A stretch of 64,000 nt of DNA from Nocardia bhagyanarayanae (GCF_006716565.1 NZ_VFPG01000001.1:1426001-1490000), one strand, 5' to 3'. Positions 30,250-42,382 are shown, counted from the stretch's first letter. Numbers and translations are program-made. The notes: generated by a model from the letters alone, not told the origin.

Positions 30250-31116
30250 TCAGCCGATGTCGGTGACTTTGCGCACCTGCGGGTCGCCCGTGGTGCAGCC
30301 GGGGCCGACGACCAGCGCTGTGATCTTGCCCTGGACGGTGCCGGACAGCAGGATGAGCACCGCGTCCTTCCCCTGATATCGCATGTTCATCGAGCCGAGG
30401 ACGGCCCGCTCCATCCCGGCCGCGGCGACGCAGCGGGTGAGCGCGGAGCGGCTGCCGAGCGGCCCGGTGACGTCGTTGCGGCCGAGGGCGGCCAGCGCGG
30501 CAGTGGGGGTGAGATCGTCGCCGATCCGATCGCCGGTCGGCGTCGGCTTCGCGGTGGTCGTCACGTCACCGCCGCCGAGCATCTGGACGCCGATGCCGGT
30601 GCCCGCGATCACCGTGAGGACGGCGGCCGCGGCGGCGATCCAGCGCAAGCGTCTACCGCGGTGCTGTGTTGTATCGCGGTGCGGCGCCAAGGGAATCGGC
30701 GTGGCGATGCGTTCGGTCCGGTCCTCGGAAGCCGTTGGCTCGCTGCCGTTTCCGAGGACCCGCTGATCTCGCAGCGCAACCTCGGGTTCGGCGTCGTCGG
30801 CGGATGCCGTGGCGCCGATCCGACGAACGGTGGCGACCCGCTCGGTCGGCTCCTCGCCCAGCTCCAGTTCGGCGACGAAGGCCGCGAGCCGCTCGGAGAC
30901 GTCCTCGGGCATCGGATGGACGACGCGCTCGTCGGTGCGCAGGGTGCGCAGCCGCGTCGTCACCTCGTCCAGCGACCGCAGGTAGCGCACCGCGTCGGAG
31001 TCGGCGCGGACGGCGGGCCACAACTGTGCGCCGAGTTCGGGATCCACGTTGTCGGCATGCAGATCGGCGAGGAGCTCCGGCGAAAATGGAGGCTGCGGTA
31101 CGGACCGGGTCGCCAT
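30250..31116 (-). CDS. rsmA: Anti-sigma-M factor RsmA
   Basis: Counterpart of Rv3912, the membrane anti-sigma factor that holds SigM. 288 aa. The N-terminal ~110 residues are cytoplasmic and helical (LLADLHADNVDPELGAQLWP), where SigM would bind; no HxxxCxxC zinc motif is seen. One membrane helix is at about 156-178 (RLRWIAAAAAVLTVIAGTGI). The outer domain has two cysteines (TRCVAAAG and GPGCTTG) that may form a disulfide. It lies 119 bases downstream of sigM. Identification rests on position and build more than on sequence. Confidence 0.85.
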   Translation of the reverse strand: MATRSVPQPPFSPELLADLHADNVDPELGAQLWPAVRADSDAVRYLRSLDEVTTRLRTLRTDERVVHPMPEDVSERLAAFVAELELGEEPTERVATVRRIGATASADDAEPEVALRDQRVLGNGSEPTASEDRTERIATPIPLAPHRDTTQHRGRRLRWIAAAAAVLTVIAGTGIGVQMLGGGDVTTTAKPTPTGDRIGDDLTPTAALAALGRNDVTGPLGSRSALTRCVAAAGMERAVLGSMNMRYQGKDAVLILLSGTVQGKITALVVGPGCTTGDPQVRKVTDIG

Positions 31117-31235
31117 CGCACCTCCAGTGTTCTCATCCGACGTAACTGTCTTGTCTGTCGCGGTGGCGTCGCGGGACCTCGCGGCGCCATCTGTACATCG
31201 CTCAGGTGTTCGTCACTATTAATGACGCATCGCCA

Positions 31236-31871
31236 CTACTTCCGGTTCCCCGGATCGCGGAGAAAATCCAAACGCTCTTGCAGGCGTTGTCGACCCCGAG
31301 CGCAGCGGCTCTTGATCGTCCCCTCCGGAACCCCCAGCATCGCCGCCGCTTCCGACACGCTATACCCCTCCAGGTCGATCGCGACGAGCGCGGTGCGCTG
31401 ATCGGGCGGCAGCGAGAACAGCGCGCGGTCGACCACGATCGACATCTCGACCTCGGAGAACTCGTCCCGCTCGTCGCGCGGTTCGGGCAGCGTATCGGGC
31501 GACAGCGAGACCGCCCGTCGAGTCTTGTTGCGGCGGATCCGATCCAGGCAGGCGTTCACCACGATGGCGTGCAGCCAGCTGCGCACCTCGGCCTCGGCGC
31601 GGAACGATCCCGCGGTGCGGTGCGCGGAGAGCAGCGCGTCCTGCAACGAGTCCGCGGCGTCCTCGCGGGTGTACGACGTGCGCAAGGCCGTCTGCCAGAG
31701 GTGATCGTTGTGCCTGCGTAGTAGTTCGGCGAAGGCGTGCCGCTCGCCGCGCGCGTGGGCGCTGAGCAGTTCCCGGTCGGACAGCTCGCCGGGCACGAAC
31801 GAGCGCTCACGGGCCGCGACCCGCGAACTTCCCCCGCGGGAGTCCTCGTTCAATTCCGACGACAAAACCAA
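31236..31871 (-). CDS. sigM: ECF sigma factor SigM
   Basis: An extracytoplasmic-function sigma factor, 211 aa. Region 2 has HAFAELLRRHNDHLWQTALR and EDAADSLQDALLSAHR, with SWLHAIVVNACLDRIRR. Region 4 has LPPDQRTALVAIDLEGYSVSEAAAMLG and PEGTIKSRCARGRQRL. In mycobacteria SigM controls surface lipids and ESX-type genes. The start is probably TTG 31871 with AAGGGG near it; downstream GTG codons are possible. The sigM-rsmA-trxB-trxA order matches M. tuberculosis. Confidence 0.93.
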   Translation of the reverse strand: MVLSSELNEDSRGGSSRVAARERSFVPGELSDRELLSAHARGERHAFAELLRRHNDHLWQTALRTSYTREDAADSLQDALLSAHRTAGSFRAEAEVRSWLHAIVVNACLDRIRRNKTRRAVSLSPDTLPEPRDERDEFSEVEMSIVVDRALFSLPPDQRTALVAIDLEGYSVSEAAAMLGVPEGTIKSRCARGRQRLQERLDFLRDPGNRK

Positions 31872-32075
31872 CCCCTTGGACGGCGCTCAACTCACGACAG
31901 CCCAAAAGGACCATCGCCGTAGATATTTCGCAGCATCCGGGATCGAAAAAACCAGGTCCCGGGAAGCTCCCCTGCTGAGAGCGCGAGCCGATCATATCGG
32001 GACTGCCGAAGCGGCAGCAACAAGACCGCTCGGGATCGGGATGACCAGGGAGCGGGACGGATTCGGTGCGGACGA

Positions 32076-35000
32076 TCAGGGCGCGGCGTCGAACCGCAGA
32101 TCGGCGATCGTCGTCTGGAACTGGTTTCCCGAGTTGCCGAGACCGGTGATCCAGACGAGCACGTAGCGCGCGGACTGGTCTGCGTTCACGGGGATTTCGG
32201 TGACACCGTCGGCCAGCTGGGCGGCGCCGATCAACTGGGTCTGGTCCAACGTCGGCGAATTCGTCGGCGAGGTACGGATTTCCACGGACGTACCCGGGCT
32301 CGGCGAGGTGATCGACACGTTCGTCAGCTTCGCCGGGCTCGGCAACGTGGCCAGCAGGCCGACCCCCTTCTTGAGGGCCGGGAACTGCTGGAAGTACTGA
32401 TCGGAGCGCCAGACGGTGGCCGGGTCGTCGTCCAGCACCGCGCCGACACCGCTGACGTTGTCCGGCGTGCCCTCCGGAGAGAACACGGTCGCGTTGGTCA
32501 CCGGCACGGGAACGCCGCCCGCCGGGTTGCTCGGGATCGCTCCTGGCGGAGTCGTCGGCGAGACGGAACTGTTGGTGGTCAGGCCGATGTTGCGCGATTC
32601 GTCGATCGGTGCGTCCGACGCGCCTGGCGCGAAAACGCTGACCATCCACCAGATCACGATGCCGACCACGAGCGCGGCAAGGATGCCGAGCCCGACCATG
32701 ATCCACATCATGCGCTGCGACCGCTCGCGTTCGGCGGCGAGCAATTCGGGATCGGCGAGCGAATCGTCGGCGTTGACCGGCTGCGCCCGCTGTCCGAGCC
32801 GGAGCACGGGGATGAAATCGGTCTTCTGATCGACGACCGAGGCCTGTTCCAGCACGTGCTGGACGGTCGCCGCGGTCCGCACGCCCTTGTTCGACTCCAG
32901 CGAGCGCACCGCGACCGCGGAGATCTCGAAGGGCACCTCGGGCCGAATCTGTCTCGGCTCCACCGGTGTTCCGTCCGGACCGAAGTCCGCGAGGCGCAGT
33001 CCGCCGACGGTGGCCGCGGTGCCGGTCAGGCCGCCGGAGCGGATCGGCCAGCGCGCGGTGATGAGCGCGTAGAGCATGGCGCCGAGGCCGCGCACGTCGG
33101 ACTGGGCGTCGGAATCGCCGAGCGTCCCGGGGAAAGCCAGCACCGCGTCACCGGAGGCGCTGATGCGCACGCGGTCGGGGTGGTCGATGGACAGCGAACC
33201 GCCGCCGCGGTGGGCCAATTCGGCCGCGGAGGCGAGCGCACGGATCGCGCGGGCCGCGCCGATCGGGGAGGGCACCGTCTCGGCCATCTCGCGCAGCGAG
33301 CGACCGGGCGTCCACTCGGCGACCACGATGCCGCCCGAGCTGCCGCGCACCACGTCGAGGACGCGGGCCAGACCGGGCGAATTGATGCGGCCGAGCCGCA
33401 GGGTGCGCGAGAGGATGGCCTGCGGACCGTCGTGGCCGGAGTTGTCGGTGGCCTTCTGATCGGCGTCGACGAAGGTGAGCGCGACCTCGCGGTCGAGTTT
33501 GATGTCGAGGGCCTGCCAGAACTTGAGTCCACGCGCGCCGCCGTGGCTGGCGAGCAGCCGGTAGCGACCGCCCGCGACCGACGCGCCCGGAATCAGCTTG
33601 GGGCCGCGCGGAGTTCGGCGCGCACCCGTCGCTTCCGGCCCGGCTGGCGGCAGCTGCGGAATGGGGATCATCCCGGTGTCGTACATCGGGTCGCGCGGCG
33701 GCGCCTGGTGCTGGGTCTCGCGCGGAACGTGCTGGCCGTCGCCGGAAGGCGGGCTGTCGGGTCCCGCGTGCGGATGCTGGGGGTCCGACGGGCTCTCCGC
33801 GGCGGGCGGGTTGTCGGTGGACAGGCTGCCTGCCTTGGTCGCAGAAGGATCGGCGGCTGGGACGCCGCCCACCGCCGCGTCGTCGCTCACCCTCATTCCT
33901 CCTTCGCCCTGATATGTCGAAGTTCCGGCGACATCGCCACCTGTGCTTCTCTGCCGAACAGGGTACGGGAACTCACCCCGCCCGGTGCGGTCAACAGCAT
34001 CCGGTCTGATCACGGGCAAGACCATCGTGGCCTGCGAATCCAGGTAGGGGTCGAAGCCCGAGTACATGTACGGATCGGGCCTGCGGAACACCTGCGTGGC
34101 GTACTCGTCCTCGACCGGTCCGTCGAGGTCCAGATCCGGTGCGGGCGGCGTGATGCCGAGGCGCCGGGAGATGGCCACTGTGATGGCGACGATCTCCGGA
34201 ATGCCCGCGAGTCGCATGAGTCCGAACGCCGTCGCGAACATGACGATCGCCGTGATCGTCACACGGATCAGCGAGCCGGGACCGCCCATGGACTCCGACA
34301 GCCGCTCGAGGCCGAGCACCTTGTCCACGATCAGCATCACCGCGCCGCCCGCGATCGACGCGAGCACGACCCGGGTGACGGTGCGGCCGACGTTGGCCAT
34401 CCGCAGATCGCCGAGGCTGCGGTGCAGCAGGTAGCCGCCGATGATCGCGCCCGCGGTGAAGCCGAGGCCGGTCGCGACGCCGAGCACGATGACGACCTGA
34501 TCGCTGTTGTCGGCGATGAACGGCGCGAGCGCCGAGAAGGCGATCTTGACGGCCGTGATGCCGAGGATGATCCAGGTCGGCGTCCACGCCTGCTCCCGCG
34601 CGTAGAACACCCGGAGGTGGATCAGCACGAGGGCGTACGGGATCAGCGCGAAGGCCGACCAGCTCACGGCGTAGCCGAGCCGTTCGGCGTCTCCGGTGAA
34701 GCGCGCGTACCCGAACAGCGCCTCGCCCAGCTGCGGCCCGGCGAGCGTCAGGAAGGTGACGACGGGGACGAGGGCGATCATCGTCAGACGGGTCGCGACG
34801 GAGAGGTCGTCGACGACGGCCGGGGTGTCGCCCTCGGCCGCGTTGCGGCTCAGTCGCGGCATGATCGCCGTGAGCACGGTGACGCCGAGGACGCCGTAGG
34901 GCAGCTGGAGCAGCAACCAGGCCAGCGAGTAGATGGCCGGGCCCGCTTCGTCCGCCGTCGAGGCGACGTGGTTGGCGAAGACCAGGCCGACCTGGCTGAT

Positions 35001-36470
35001 CAGCACGTACAGGATGATGGCCGCGCCCATCATGCCGAACTGCTTGAGCCGCGTGTCGACACCCCAGAGCGGACGCAGGTCGATCCCCTCGCGGCGGATC
35101 GCGGGCAGCAGCGTGGCCGCCTGGGTGAACACGCCGAGCGTGACGCCGACACCGAGGACGAGCAGCTTCGGGTCGCTCATCGACACCGGGTCGAGGGTGA
35201 TCTCGCCGGGCGTCACGGCGTAGAGGCCGAGCACGACGAGCACGACGATGTTGTTCAGCACGGGCGCCCACGCGCCGGGTTTGAACACCTGGCGCGTGTT
35301 CAATATCGCGGTGAACAGCGCCGACATGCCGTAGAAGAGGATCGCGGGCAACAGCAAGAAGGTCAGCGCCGTGGTCAGCTGGGTGTTGACCTTGCCGTCG
35401 GCGGACACGAAGACGTGCGTCGCCAGCAGCGGCGCCGCGGCCGTCGCCAGCAGTGTGGCGCCCATCAGCACCACGAACGCGGCCGTGACCAGGCGCCGGA
35501 CGAAGGCCGCCCCGCCGTCGGGGTCCTCCTTCTCCGCGCGCACCAGCGTCGGCACCACCATCGCGGTCAGCACCGCGCCGAGCACCAGCTCGGTGATCAT
35601 GTTCGGGATCAGGCTGGCCGAGGTGAACGCACTGGCGATCGCTGGGCCGAGCACCGCGGCGAGCAGCAGCTGCTTGCCGAAACCGGTGATGCGGCTGATC
35701 AGCGTCGCGATCGCGATCGAACCGGAGTCCCTGAGCAGCCGGGAGCTCGCGCTCTCCTTGGTCTCGGCCGGCTCCGGCTCGGCCTCGGTGACGGCCCACT
35801 CCTGGGTGCGCGGCCGATTGGCGGGCGGCGGCGTGTCGTGTACCGCGGCCGCGGGTCGGCCGCGCAGCGGCGCCGGGTTCGGCTGCTGCGGCGCGTACTT
35901 GGGCGGCGGGGCGAACCGCTGCGGCGGCGCGGGCGTGCGTGGAATCGGCTCGCCCTGCCCGTGCGGCATTCTGGGCGGCGCCTGCCTGCCCTCCGGCGGC
36001 ACGGGCGGGCGCTGTGCAGGCGACGGCGGGGCCGGTGGCACCGGCGGTAGGGGGCGTCCCTGCGGTGCGGGACGCGGCCCGCCCTGACCGGGCTGCGGCG
36101 GATACTGGCGCTGACCCGGATGCGGCGCGGCGCCGGGCCGCTGCGGCGGCACGGGCGGACGGCCGACCGGTGGGCGCTGGGCGGGCATGGGGCCGGACTG
36201 TCCGGGAGCCGGTCCGCGCTGGGCGGGCATCGGGCCCGACGGCGGCGCCATCCGACCGCCCTGCGGCGGTCCGGACGGGCGGCTGACCCGAGGCACCCTC
36301 GGATACTCGCCGTAAGGGTCCCGGTGCGTCATGCCGGGATCCTCCTGCGGCTCGCTCGGCGGCCGGATCCCCCGTTCCCAAGGTGCGGCGGGAGCCCGGC
36401 GGGCGGGCGGCCCGTCAGGTCGTTCATCAGGTCGAGGCCGATGAGCGGATAAATCATCGTCGCTCATCAT
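32076..36470 (-). CDS. murJ: MurJ lipid II flippase fused to pseudokinase
   Basis: A 1464-residue protein like mycobacterial MviN (Rv3910). Residues 1-240 are a Pro-rich tail. At about 248-775 is the MurJ flippase (SGSIAIATLISRITGFGKQ, many membrane helices), which moves lipid II across the membrane. The segment at about 970-1210 is a pseudokinase: the beta-3 lysine is lost (VALTF), the HRD region reads LSIDHPDRVRI and DFG is absent. In mycobacteria this domain is phosphorylated by PknB and bound by FhaA. A further helix lies near 1255, and the C-terminal 180 residues form an outer beta-rich, discoidin-like domain. AGGAGG precedes tandem ATGs at 36470 and 36467. Confidence 0.95.
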   Translation of the reverse strand: MMSDDDLSAHRPRPDERPDGPPARRAPAAPWERGIRPPSEPQEDPGMTHRDPYGEYPRVPRVSRPSGPPQGGRMAPPSGPMPAQRGPAPGQSGPMPAQRPPVGRPPVPPQRPGAAPHPGQRQYPPQPGQGGPRPAPQGRPLPPVPPAPPSPAQRPPVPPEGRQAPPRMPHGQGEPIPRTPAPPQRFAPPPKYAPQQPNPAPLRGRPAAAVHDTPPPANRPRTQEWAVTEAEPEPAETKESASSRLLRDSGSIAIATLISRITGFGKQLLLAAVLGPAIASAFTSASLIPNMITELVLGAVLTAMVVPTLVRAEKEDPDGGAAFVRRLVTAAFVVLMGATLLATAAAPLLATHVFVSADGKVNTQLTTALTFLLLPAILFYGMSALFTAILNTRQVFKPGAWAPVLNNIVVLVVLGLYAVTPGEITLDPVSMSDPKLLVLGVGVTLGVFTQAATLLPAIRREGIDLRPLWGVDTRLKQFGMMGAAIILYVLISQVGLVFANHVASTADEAGPAIYSLAWLLLQLPYGVLGVTVLTAIMPRLSRNAAEGDTPAVVDDLSVATRLTMIALVPVVTFLTLAGPQLGEALFGYARFTGDAERLGYAVSWSAFALIPYALVLIHLRVFYAREQAWTPTWIILGITAVKIAFSALAPFIADNSDQVVIVLGVATGLGFTAGAIIGGYLLHRSLGDLRMANVGRTVTRVVLASIAGGAVMLIVDKVLGLERLSESMGGPGSLIRVTITAIVMFATAFGLMRLAGIPEIVAITVAISRRLGITPPAPDLDLDGPVEDEYATQVFRRPDPYMYSGFDPYLDSQATMVLPVIRPDAVDRTGRGEFPYPVRQRSTGGDVAGTSTYQGEGGMRVSDDAAVGGVPAADPSATKAGSLSTDNPPAAESPSDPQHPHAGPDSPPSGDGQHVPRETQHQAPPRDPMYDTGMIPIPQLPPAGPEATGARRTPRGPKLIPGASVAGGRYRLLASHGGARGLKFWQALDIKLDREVALTFVDADQKATDNSGHDGPQAILSRTLRLGRINSPGLARVLDVVRGSSGGIVVAEWTPGRSLREMAETVPSPIGAARAIRALASAAELAHRGGGSLSIDHPDRVRISASGDAVLAFPGTLGDSDAQSDVRGLGAMLYALITARWPIRSGGLTGTAATVGGLRLADFGPDGTPVEPRQIRPEVPFEISAVAVRSLESNKGVRTAATVQHVLEQASVVDQKTDFIPVLRLGQRAQPVNADDSLADPELLAAERERSQRMMWIMVGLGILAALVVGIVIWWMVSVFAPGASDAPIDESRNIGLTTNSSVSPTTPPGAIPSNPAGGVPVPVTNATVFSPEGTPDNVSGVGAVLDDDPATVWRSDQYFQQFPALKKGVGLLATLPSPAKLTNVSITSPSPGTSVEIRTSPTNSPTLDQTQLIGAAQLADGVTEIPVNADQSARYVLVWITGLGNSGNQFQTTIADLRFDAAP

Positions 36471-36620
36471 GCCTCCTGTGTCGTACCGGACCTGCGCATC
36501 CGGCATGCCCGATCGGCGTTTCGCCCATCGAGCCTCCCCCGTCGTGCTGGTATCCGCCCGCGCTCCGAAGCGGTCGCGGACGTCCACCGATTGTCCCGCA
36601 CGGTGAGGGCATCGGATCGA

Positions 36621-39212
36621 TCATCCCTCATCGTGTCCCTGTCCCTGTTCACGCAGCACTCGCTTGCGCGCACGTCGGTACCTGTTGACCCGACGCCGGA
36701 TGCCGGGGTCGAAACCCTCGTCGGCGGGGTCGGGCTCGCCACGGAAGCGCCGCCACAGCCGACGCCCGGCCAACAGGAACAGCAGCAGTCCGGCACATGC
36801 CGTAATTATGGCCAAGGCTTGGCCGTAGGCGTTCGAACGCACCGAGACCGAGGTGGCGTTGCCGAGCCCGACGCCGTCGGGCGTGGTGAGCGAGATCGGA
36901 ATCACCAGGTTCCGGCTGTCGCTGACCTCGGTCGGAATCTGGAACGACCGGGTGCCCTTCGGCGGCAGCTGCTGTTCGCCGATGTCGGTGATGTTCGTCT
37001 CGGCGGGCGCCTCGATGCGGAACCTGATACGGATCGCGACCGGCAGATCGTTGCGCGCGACCAGCAGCAACGGACTCTGCTCGGAGGCGAGCGTGTACAC
37101 ACCGCCCGGCGGAAGCACCGTCACCGACCGATACAGGTTGTTCATCGTGCGCGTGGTCTGGTCCAGCCGTCGCTGCGCGAAGGTGTCCGGCTGGGTGGCG
37201 TTGCCGGTGCGGCGATCGGAGAGCGAGAGCACCCGGATCAGATCGTCGCGCAACGGGGTGAGGAACTGGCGCGGCGTCGGCTCGATCTCCGGCACGTCGA
37301 CGAGGGCCCGCATCAGCTCGGTGATCCGGTGGCCCTGGTCGCGCGTCGGCAGGACGAACCGCGCGGGCACCGCGTCCTCGGCGGCCTGCGGCAGATAGTC
37401 GAGTTCGTAGGGCTGCGGGTCCGGCGGCAGGGCGAGCAGGTCCGCGAACGGGCGCGGTGTCGCGAGATTGCTCTCGACCAGCAGGTCGAGCTGCTTCAGC
37501 AGCGCGGCGGCCTCGTCCCGGTTGGCGCCCCACTGCTGCGGCGGGACGAGCAGCAGCGAACGCGGTTTGCCCGGTTCGGGGTGCAGCGCGCTCCACGAGA
37601 TCGCGCCCAACGCGTCTTGCAGGCGGGCGGCGCGCGAGTCGTTGGTCACTTCGTAGCGCACCCGATCCGGAGTGAACGAAGGCGTCGGCGGATTCGAGCC
37701 GACCGCGGCGAGCGCCGTTGCCGACCAGATGTCGAAGGTCGCCGCGTGCAGCGCGGGATCGGGCCGCGCGGCGGGCGGCGCGGGAGGATCGGCGGGCGCG
37801 GGGGGCGGTGGCGCCTGCTCGGGCGTCGGCGCGGTGACGCCCGGCAATCGGACCATCGCCGGCGCCGCCGACTCCGGGGCATCCGTCGTCGTGATCGAGG
37901 ATCCGCGACCGCTGGTGAAATCCGCCGAATCGGCCTGGCCGACCGGCACCGCGGCCGTGTCGGCGAGCACGGCGGTGCTGAAACCGCGGCTGCGCAACAA
38001 CATTCCGCCGCCGGCGTCGATGCTGCCGGAATCGGGCAGGCTGACGCCGCGCAGCGAGCGGGTGGCCAGGACCGAATCGATGATCTCCGCGGGCGCGTCC
38101 AACGCGCGAGCGGACAGTTCGGGATCGTTCACCGCCGCCAGCGCGTCCACGTCCACTTGCGCGAACGGCAACGCCACCGTGCACACCGACGAGGCGAGCG
38201 CGCGCAACCGGTCCAGCCAGGCCTGTGCGTGTTCGGCGCCGGTGCCATCCCTGGTCGCGCCGTCCGGATCCGACGGGCTGGCGAGCACGCGATAACCCCT
38301 GGTCATCGCCTGCACGGTGAGCAGCAGATCCGGGTCGACGGCGACGCACACGGCCGAGGACAGCCCGCGATCGCGGTTCGGCCCGGTGCCGAGCGCCGAC
38401 TCCAGCGCGCCGAGCAGCTGTTCCAGCCGACCGCCCTTGCCGAGCGACGCCGCGAGTTCGTCGTCGGTCAGCTCGACGTTCCCGTTCACCGAACCCGGCA
38501 CACCGGCCACCAGCCGGGGCCGGTCGGCCAACGGCCACAGCAACGTGGTCGCCACCGGCGCGTCGGTCGGCGCGGGCACCGGCTCGGCCGCGTCCGGCCC
38601 GCCGGGCGGCAGCCCGAGCACCGGCAGCAGGAACCTGGCGTCGTCCAGCCGCGCCTGGCTGCCGTAGGCGGGCTCGCCGTTGACGTTCAGCAGCAGCGGA
38701 TACACGCCGGGCTCGTCGATCTGCAACGACGCGTCGCCGCCGGAGCGCAACGGGATGCTCAACGTGAACTGCTTGCGCTGGCCGGGACTGAGCCGCTCGA
38801 CCACATCCTCGAACGGACCGGTCAGCTCGTAGTTGACCTGATCCAGCCGCAACGCCGAGCGCAGCTCGCTCGGCGCCGACACCGCGGGGGCCCGCTGAAT
38901 GCGGACGCTGATGTCGTCGACGACGCGGTCGCCGATGTTGGTCACCGTGCCGGAGACGGTGAGCAGCGGATCACTGGTGGTGGTCACGGCCGAGGGCGTC
39001 ACCGAATCCAGCGACAGCTTCAAGAATTTGGGCGTTGTGGAATTGTTCGACCCGCTCGGCTGCGCGCCCGCGGGCGCCGCGAGCAGCACCGGCACGGCCG
39101 TCACCGAACCGAGCAGGGTCAGGACCGCCACGATGATCCGGAACAGACCCACCCGTCGCCCGGCCACCACCCCCCACGGAATCGCTGCGCGATGCCGAAA
39201 AGTCTGGGTCAT
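36621..39212 (-). CDS. DUF6049 family envelope protein, 863 aa
   Basis: Counterpart of Rv3909; function unknown. An N-terminal hydrophobic segment ([20 protein letters not shown]) ending in a likely signal cleavage site is followed by a large exported region with beta-sandwich stretches ([21 protein letters not shown]) and a Pro/Ala linker near residue 500. A membrane helix at about 795-815 ([18 protein letters not shown]) precedes a basic cytoplasmic tail of about 50 residues. ATG 39212 overlaps the mutT4 stop by four bases. Constant linkage to murJ suggests a peptidoglycan role, but that is inference. Confidence 0.9.
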   Translation of the reverse strand: MTQTFRHRAAIPWGVVAGRRVGLFRIIVAVLTLLGSVTAVPVLLAAPAGAQPSGSNNSTTPKFLKLSLDSVTPSAVTTTSDPLLTVSGTVTNIGDRVVDDISVRIQRAPAVSAPSELRSALRLDQVNYELTGPFEDVVERLSPGQRKQFTLSIPLRSGGDASLQIDEPGVYPLLLNVNGEPAYGSQARLDDARFLLPVLGLPPGGPDAAEPVPAPTDAPVATTLLWPLADRPRLVAGVPGSVNGNVELTDDELAASLGKGGRLEQLLGALESALGTGPNRDRGLSSAVCVAVDPDLLLTVQAMTRGYRVLASPSDPDGATRDGTGAEHAQAWLDRLRALASSVCTVALPFAQVDVDALAAVNDPELSARALDAPAEIIDSVLATRSLRGVSLPDSGSIDAGGGMLLRSRGFSTAVLADTAAVPVGQADSADFTSGRGSSITTTDAPESAAPAMVRLPGVTAPTPEQAPPPPAPADPPAPPAARPDPALHAATFDIWSATALAAVGSNPPTPSFTPDRVRYEVTNDSRAARLQDALGAISWSALHPEPGKPRSLLLVPPQQWGANRDEAAALLKQLDLLVESNLATPRPFADLLALPPDPQPYELDYLPQAAEDAVPARFVLPTRDQGHRITELMRALVDVPEIEPTPRQFLTPLRDDLIRVLSLSDRRTGNATQPDTFAQRRLDQTTRTMNNLYRSVTVLPPGGVYTLASEQSPLLLVARNDLPVAIRIRFRIEAPAETNITDIGEQQLPPKGTRSFQIPTEVSDSRNLVIPISLTTPDGVGLGNATSVSVRSNAYGQALAIITACAGLLLFLLAGRRLWRRFRGEPDPADEGFDPGIRRRVNRYRRARKRVLREQGQGHDEG

Positions 39213-39748
39213 CGCTTGCCGGTCTCCATCCGGTCGATCAACCGGTTCGCGACCTCGGCCAAGCGGCGCTCGTCGGCATAGGCCAAACGAGAATCCAGCT
39301 CGCTCAACGGAACCCACGCGACCTGGGTGACCTCCACGTCGGCGTCGGACAACTCACCGCCGACGGAACGCAAAAGATAATGATGCACGGTCTTGTGTAC
39401 CCGGCGGCCCTCGGTGACGAACCAGTAATCGATACTGCCCAACTCGGCCACCACCACGCCGTGGATGCCGGTCTCCTCGGCCACCTCACGGATCGCGGTC
39501 TGCTCCGCCGTCTCGCCTTCCTCGATATGACCCTTCGGCAACGACCACAGCAACCGCCCGCGACGATCGGTGCGACCGATCAAGGCGGCGCTGCGTTTAT
39601 CGCTCGGTCCGTCCAGACCGTCCACGACCAATCCCCCCGCGGAAGTCTCCCGTACCGTGCGCATGCGCGGTTTAGCCGCGTTGGCCGCCGAACCGCGGCG
39701 CCGAGGCTGGCGGCGTCGACTGTTCGCGCGATCGGCCGGAGACACCAA
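39209..39748 (-). CDS. mutT4: Nudix hydrolase MutT4-like
   Basis: A 179-residue Nudix hydrolase, counterpart of Rv3908. The Nudix box [20 protein letters not shown] followed by TGI fits GX5EX7REUXEEXGU exactly. An N-terminal basic tail of about 30 residues precedes the domain. The family cleaves nucleoside diphosphate derivatives; the true substrate is unknown. The start is TTG (39748) or the next codon GTG (39745). It overlaps the DUF6049 gene by four bases and likely leads the mutT4-DUF6049-murJ-sigM transcript. Confidence 0.92.
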   Translation of the reverse strand: MVSPADRANSRRRQPRRRGSAANAAKPRMRTVRETSAGGLVVDGLDGPSDKRSAALIGRTDRRGRLLWSLPKGHIEEGETAEQTAIREVAEETGIHGVVVAELGSIDYWFVTEGRRVHKTVHHYLLRSVGGELSDADVEVTQVAWVPLSELDSRLAYADERRLAEVANRLIDRMETGKR

Positions 39749-39790
39749 GCAATCCTACTGTGTTGGATTTGCCGCGCTGGCGCGCGGCGT

Positions 39791-39882
39791 GTTCGCGGCC
39801 CTTATGTCTCGCTTCCGAGCGGTCGAGACTCGCGACTGCGTCGCATGCGCTTCCACCGCTCGGAAGCGAGACGGCCGCGAAC
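39791..39882. repeat. 92-bp imperfect palindromic element
   Basis: Outer arm GTTCGCGGCC (39791-39800) pairs perfectly with 39873-39882. Inner arm GTCTCGCTTCCGAGCGGT (39806-39823) pairs perfectly with 39855-39872. CTTAT is bulged on the left side only, and the loop is 31 bases. It lies in the 345-base divergent gap between mutT4 and pcnA. It has no U-tract and is too long for an ordinary terminator; it looks like a palindromic interspersed element. The rest of the gap shows nothing else clear apart from the pcnA ribosome binding site near 40083. Confidence 0.85.
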
Positions 39883-40093
39883 GGTCGCTCGTCGGGCTCG
39901 CTCCGTGGTGGGTGGGGATGCGCGAATGCTCTTTTTATCAGGGGAATCGTCCGGAGCGAGATCATCATTGCCTGTCAGGTGGGATGAACGCCATCGACTG
40001 TTCGACGCTTCCCTCCGGCTGTGCCCGAATTCCGCTTTTCCGGCCTCGGTAAGCTGCTTCTTCGTGGTTTCGTCCAAGTCCGAGGATGCGCAA

Positions 40094-41551
<1,458 letters not shown>

Positions 41552-41566
41552 CCGGGTTTTCCGCGC

Positions 41567-42382
41567 TCAGAAGACGATGAGCGTGGTGCCCGCGACGATG
41601 GCGTCGCGGATCTGCGCGAGATCGAACGAGCCGGTCGTCTCGGGCAGGTCGACGCGGAACCGGACCAGGTCACCGTCCCGGGCGGCCCGCGCGATGCGCG
41701 CGTGCCGCGGCAGGTTCTCCAGCAGGATCGCGGGCGCGGTGATCATCCGCCGCGGTATCCGGAGACCGAGCCAGTTGGCCCGGTGGATCTCGATGGTCAG
41801 CAAATTGTTCTCGACCGCGGCGTCGACCAGCGCGGTCAGCTTGCGTCTTCGGTGCTCGGCCCGGATCAGCCCGTTCTCGTGCACGCTCAGCCGCCAGTCC
41901 AGCGGCTGGGTGTTCAGCCAGCCGACCAGGGCCGCCGTGGTGACGGTGCCCTCCAGGTCCAGCTGGGCGGCCCGCAACTTGGTGGGAACGCCGGGGATCA
42001 GCCGCACGCCGTGCGCGATCACCGTGACGGCCTCGATCGGATGCTCGTCCCAGCTCAGCCGCGACAACACCGTCTTGGTCTGGAAGTGCGCCCCGCGCCT
42101 GCGCACCTTCAGCACCTGCAGGGTCGCGTTCACCTCGTGGCCGAGCAGTGTGGCGTGCACCTCTTGACCGCCGAACCGGCTCAGAATGCCTTCGCTCAGC
42201 ACCGTCATCAGAACGTCCGGCATCAGCGCCGTGACCGTGCCCGAGCCGAGGTCGACCACGGGATCCACCCACGAGGTGGTCGTCGCGATCCACTGCTCCA
42301 GCCAGGACTGATCGAACAGGCGCTTGCCGAAGTCGACGGCCCGCAGCGGTGACCATGACTTCGGATCGAAATACGTGGCCAT
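41567..42382 (-). CDS. Conserved hypothetical protein, 271 aa
   Basis: I do not recognise the family with confidence. The product starts MATYFDPKSWSPLRAVDFGK, has no signal peptide and no long membrane helix, and alternates hydrophobic and charged residues as in a beta-rich lipid-binding fold (VHATLLGHEVNATLQVLKVRRRGAH; LIPGVPTKLRAAQLDLEGTVT). That pattern recalls DUF2993/LmeA-type proteins, but the match is by eye only. The ATG start lacks a strong ribosome binding site. The gene converges on pcnA with 15 bases between the stops. Confidence 0.7.
   Translation of the reverse strand: MATYFDPKSWSPLRAVDFGKRLFDQSWLEQWIATTTSWVDPVVDLGSGTVTALMPDVLMTVLSEGILSRFGGQEVHATLLGHEVNATLQVLKVRRRGAHFQTKTVLSRLSWDEHPIEAVTVIAHGVRLIPGVPTKLRAAQLDLEGTVTTAALVGWLNTQPLDWRLSVHENGLIRAEHRRRKLTALVDAAVENNLLTIEIHRANWLGLRIPRRMITAPAILLENLPRHARIARAARDGDLVRFRVDLPETTGSFDLAQIRDAIVAGTTLIVF

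Noticed and set aside
33740..33760. A parS-like site in murJ around the HVPRET coding stretch.
   Set aside because: The peptide resembles the VSRET reading of parS, but the DNA (CACGTTCCGCGAGAC on the minus strand) lacks the TTTCACGTGAA core.
32856..36050. A 1064-codon plus-strand frame opposite murJ.
   Set aside because: Antisense shadow of murJ with Arg/His/Gly-rich content and no domain.
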